Positions 61,070 through 64,000 of a stretch of DNA of 64,000 bases are shown here, one piece after another (the stretch's first letter is position 1; the number at the start of each line of letters is the position of its first letter). The position numbers and the translations under genes are program-made. Origin of the DNA: Brasenia schreberi (taxonomy: Eukaryota > Streptophyta > Magnoliopsida > Nymphaeales > Cabombaceae). The DNA is taken from positions 5,047,501 to 5,111,500 of the forward strand of contig JAYKKT010000041.1 of NCBI GenBank assembly GCA_036023115.1, in the 5' to 3' direction. A model generated the notes under the pieces. It had not been told where the DNA came from. It was given only the letters and a program-made list of their open reading frames with translations, and made no database searches.

Positions 61070-61318
61070 AATTGTACAATGAAAGGGGGTTTATATAGAG
61101 GATGAAGTTCAACAGAACCCCTCCAAACAAATGGATTACTAGCTATTGGAGGGTGTTAAACAGATAGACTAGTCGTTAGAGACCTTGCCACCTAGACGGC
61201 TTGACCTTGATGGCCTGTAGGGACCTGATTACAAAAAAGAAATAAAAAATTACATTTTATATTATATTTGATACATTGTAATTTCACATTACATTTCATA
61301 CATTGCATTACTTTTAAC
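61070..61318 (-). repeat. Part of the Copia VI 3' LTR
   Basis: On the - strand a TGTTAAAAGTAATG start (61318) follows an ACTTTGAGAGAG polypurine-like tract. The LTR carries a TATA motif CTATATAAACC at about 61088-61098 and is interrupted by hAT-like element 1 just downstream of it. The distal LTR end, left of 60024, is not defined. Confidence 0.65.
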
Positions 61319-61864
61319 ACTCTCTCAAAGTGACATTATTATCACCGAAAGTTTGCTAATTAAAAACTGAAATCGTAGAGTTGATAATGATTTGGTGAAG
61401 ACATCTGCAAGTTGATACTTAAATCGTACAAAGTGGAGGGCTAAGTATTCTTATAGATGTTCTTCACGGATATAGTGGCAATCCATCTCAATGTGTTTAG
61501 TTTGCTCATGAAATGTGTTGTTATTAGCTATATACATAACACTTTTGTTGTCATGATACATAAAGGGTTGACCTCAAGTGTTACATCAAGATCTCGAAGA
61601 AGTCTTCTTACCCATATTAATTCTATAGTTGTGTTGGCCATATTCTGTATTTAGCTTCAGTAGAGGAGAGATACACCTTCTGTTGTTTTTTGCATTTTCA
61701 TAAGATAATAGTCTCCAAGAAAGATGCAATAACCTGTCATTGAATGCATGTCATTGATATCACCACCCCAATCTGTATCAGTATAGGCAATTAAATTTAG
61801 TACCCTTTTCAGTTGTATGTCTAACATATCGTACTATCCTCATGAGAGCACTCATATGTATTGT
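61319..61864 (-). pseudogene. Copia VI RNase H fragment (-)
   Basis: Broken frames on - read AYTDTDWGGDINDMHSMTGY (about 61795-61735), SSTEAKYRIW (about 61665-61635) and further RNase H tail sequence ending at the polypurine-like tract. It is the 3' end of the element whose RT lies at 63232-64000, separated by hAT-like element 2. Confidence 0.82.
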
Positions 61865-61872
61865 GGTAGGTG

Positions 61873-63223
61873 TTATGTTATTAATAGCGCGCTATAGCGT
61901 TTTAGCGGAGCTAAAACCGCTATAGCGGGTGACCCGCCAAGACTAAATTAGCGTCGCAAACAGCGCTATAGCGGTCTACTATATCACTGTAAGCGGACAC
62001 TCATTTCGGATCGGATTGGGTCGATTTGGATCGACCCGACACAAAGCATTTAAAGGGATGAACGAGAAACCCTCGTTCGTCCCTCTCCCTCTGGGCCTCT
62101 CAGTGCCACGTATCCACCACGCTCGCTGCTACCACCTGCTGTTGGCTTCAGCCAATCTTCTTCCACCGATGACATCCATCCTTCAACTAGCTACACCACC
62201 TTCAACTGCCACATGAACCAACCTCCGGCGATGATTACAGTCGGTATGTCGCTCACCTGCAGCGTCGCGCACACATACAACGCACTCTAAGGTGATGTGG
62301 CAGCTAGAGAAACGCCCACTCTACATGATGCTTGACACATAATCTCTGTGTTGCTCGTTCGTCTCTCTCTCATCTCTCGACGAGGTTCTTTCGTCTGTCT
62401 CTTGCCCGAAGTCACTGTGATGGATACATGTTCCCCCGCCACGCCCTTTCCTTCTGGCGCTTCCTCTCTTCATTCGCATGGATATAATGCGCATTTCGTG
62501 TCACGGAAGAAGAGTTGCTCGGGATCTGCGGACTCGACTCTTTGGCGGTCATTCAACTCTTCAAATTGGGGTATGTGTAACGATTTTGTGGTTGTCGAGT
62601 TTGATTCTTTTTGAGAACTCCTTCGTGAATGATTTTTTTTTCATCCATTACTTTCCTACTTTTCCTTAAATATTCTTTCCTTTTCTAGGTGGATCTTAGT
62701 TCATGTTAAAGTTTTTAATGTGTTACATTGAAATTAGTCACAGAAATGCAACACGTGCCATTTTGTAGTGATTTCCTGAAATGCAAAACTTTCGTTCTTC
62801 GAGTAAAGATGCAAGAAAGAAGATCAACAGTAAAGTGGGTTCCTTAAAATATAGAGCAAAAGTTTCTGCTTCTCTCTCTCTATCTCACATGCACACACAC
62901 ACACACTCACAAAAACAACCGCCTCACATGGACACACACGTGCAGATGCTAGTGACGCTACCATTCGTAGTCAAGAAAGTACTAAGTTATGAAAACATAT
63001 CTCCTTATAGGTTTCAGCCGTTGATTTATGCTAGTTAGCAAATACCACTAATAAAAGGTTGTTGATTATCATTGTGCATGCTGTGTTCTTTGAAAACCTA
63101 TTATATATATATATAAATTTTTTTAATCATAAATAAAAGTGTACCGTTAAATTTGCTATATCCCCGCTACCGCTATATTAGGGTCAATCGCTAACAACCC
63201 GCTAACCGCTATTGATAACATAG
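61873..63223. mobile_element. hAT-like non-autonomous element 2 (1351 bp, 8-bp TSD)
   Basis: Flanked by perfect GGTAGGTG repeats (61865-61872 and 63224-63231). Terminal inverted repeats are TTATGTTATTAATAGCG and, on the reverse complement of the right end, CTATGTTATCAATAGCG (15 of 17). Subterminal GCGCTATAGCGG-type motifs occur at both ends (61888-61985 and 63155-63215). The interior about 62020-62600 is markedly GC-richer than anything nearby and lacks transposase similarity. It splits Copia VI between RT and RNase H. Confidence 0.82.
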
Positions 63224-63231
63224 GGTAGGTG

Positions 63232-64000
63232 CATGTTGGAATTGACTTAATGTGTGAACAACATAAGTGATATCAGAACGAGTGATAATAAGATATGTTA
63301 AAGGTCCAATCATCTATCTATACGGGTGGGATCACTAAATGGTTTGCCATCTATAAGTCACATCTTTTTATTAATTACCTTTGGTGTCTCAGACTCCCAA
63401 CTATCTTGTCATTTGATATAAAAACATCATTAACAAACTTAGTTTGAGATAAGAAAAAACCTCTATCATGTTACCTCAATACATAGGAAGTATCGTAGAT
63501 GACCAAGATCCTTCATCATCTAAAAATTAAGGCCAAAGATGCTTTAAGATCTAATACTAGAAGGTCATTACATGTAATAATCATGCCATCAACATAAACA
63601 AAAAAGAGTAACATAATGCCACTATTAGTCGCATTTAAATCTTGTTGGGTCAATCACGAACTATAGTATCCAAGCTAACTGATGAATCAACTTTAGCAAA
63701 CTAAGCTAAAGGAGCTTGTTTAAGTCCATGCAAAGCCTTTTACTAAGTTTAAAGACATTACTCATTGGCATTTCACGTGACTTTCAAAACTACCTGGTTG
63801 TATCTCATGATATAACCTCTTCTTGTATGAATACCATTTAAGAAAGTGGTACATTTTTAACATCCATTTGAAAGCCATTCTAATTTTTGATCGCACTAAT
63901 AACAATAAGGGTTCTTATTGTGGTCGTTGTAGCTATTGGGACAAATGTTTCTTCATAATCTATTTCGTATTCTTAAAAATATTCTTTGGCAACTAAGCGA
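63232..64000 (-). pseudogene. Copia VI reverse transcriptase fragment (-), runs off the window
   Basis: Read on - from 64000: DYEETFVPIATTTTIRTLIV (about 63970-63905), QMDVKN (about 63875-63855), then degenerate sequence corresponding to the RT core toward 63232. Stops and frameshifts abound. The gag-integrase part must lie to the right of the window, if retained. Confidence 0.8.

Overview
This window is nuclear DNA from a flowering plant. The signs are spliced exons of a plant-type CCCH zinc-finger gene, Ty1/copia LTR retrotransposons whose primer-binding sites resemble initiator-tRNA-Met, RTE-clade LINEs ending in (TTG)n, Mutator-like elements with an OTU-like tail, and hAT-like elements. 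It is AT-rich and dominated by transposons. I cannot name the species. There is no operon structure and I found no tRNA, rRNA or CRISPR array.

The one host gene I can establish lies on the + strand: exons at 38298-38825, 39352-39405, 57702-57821 and 57925-58224, all joined in phase 0. It encodes an acidic/lysine-rich N-terminus followed by three C-x8-C-x5-C-x3-H fingers. Intron 2 is about 18.3 kb and falls inside finger 2. It holds a 5'-truncated LINE with a perfect 17-bp target-site duplication, a Copia (I) carrying both a full-length LINE with an intact 961-codon ORF and an inverted hAT-like insertion with a captured RRM gene fragment, a divergent LINE tail, and a complete antisense Copia (II) with two LTRs. 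No exon after 58224 was found, so the gene probably continues past the window.

Layout: 1-1700, flank with an (AT)n microsatellite and a hAT-like end; 1720-3825, decayed LINE (+); 3833-6469, AT-rich triplicated array inside a possible hAT-like element; 7565-10848, decayed Copia III (+); 10849-12165, hAT-like end and 34-bp tandem repeats; 12166-15375, near-full-length dead LINE (-); 15376-17330, unassigned; 17331-19290, LINE fragment (-); 19291-22650, unassigned; 22650-24950, MULE relic with OTU-like tail (+); 24950-28260, mostly unassigned; 28374-28550, a host-like exon relic; 30160-31290, Copia V relic (+); 34168-34357, about 33-bp repeats; 34550-35290, second MULE relic; 35500-36600, Copia IV relic (-); 38298-58224, zinc-finger gene; 60032-64000, Copia VI (-) carrying two hAT-like insertions.

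The most unusual structure is the nested Copia I / hAT-like / RRM-fragment inversion at 44455-45354, followed by the zinc finger split by the giant intron. I saw no undescribed defence or catalytic system.
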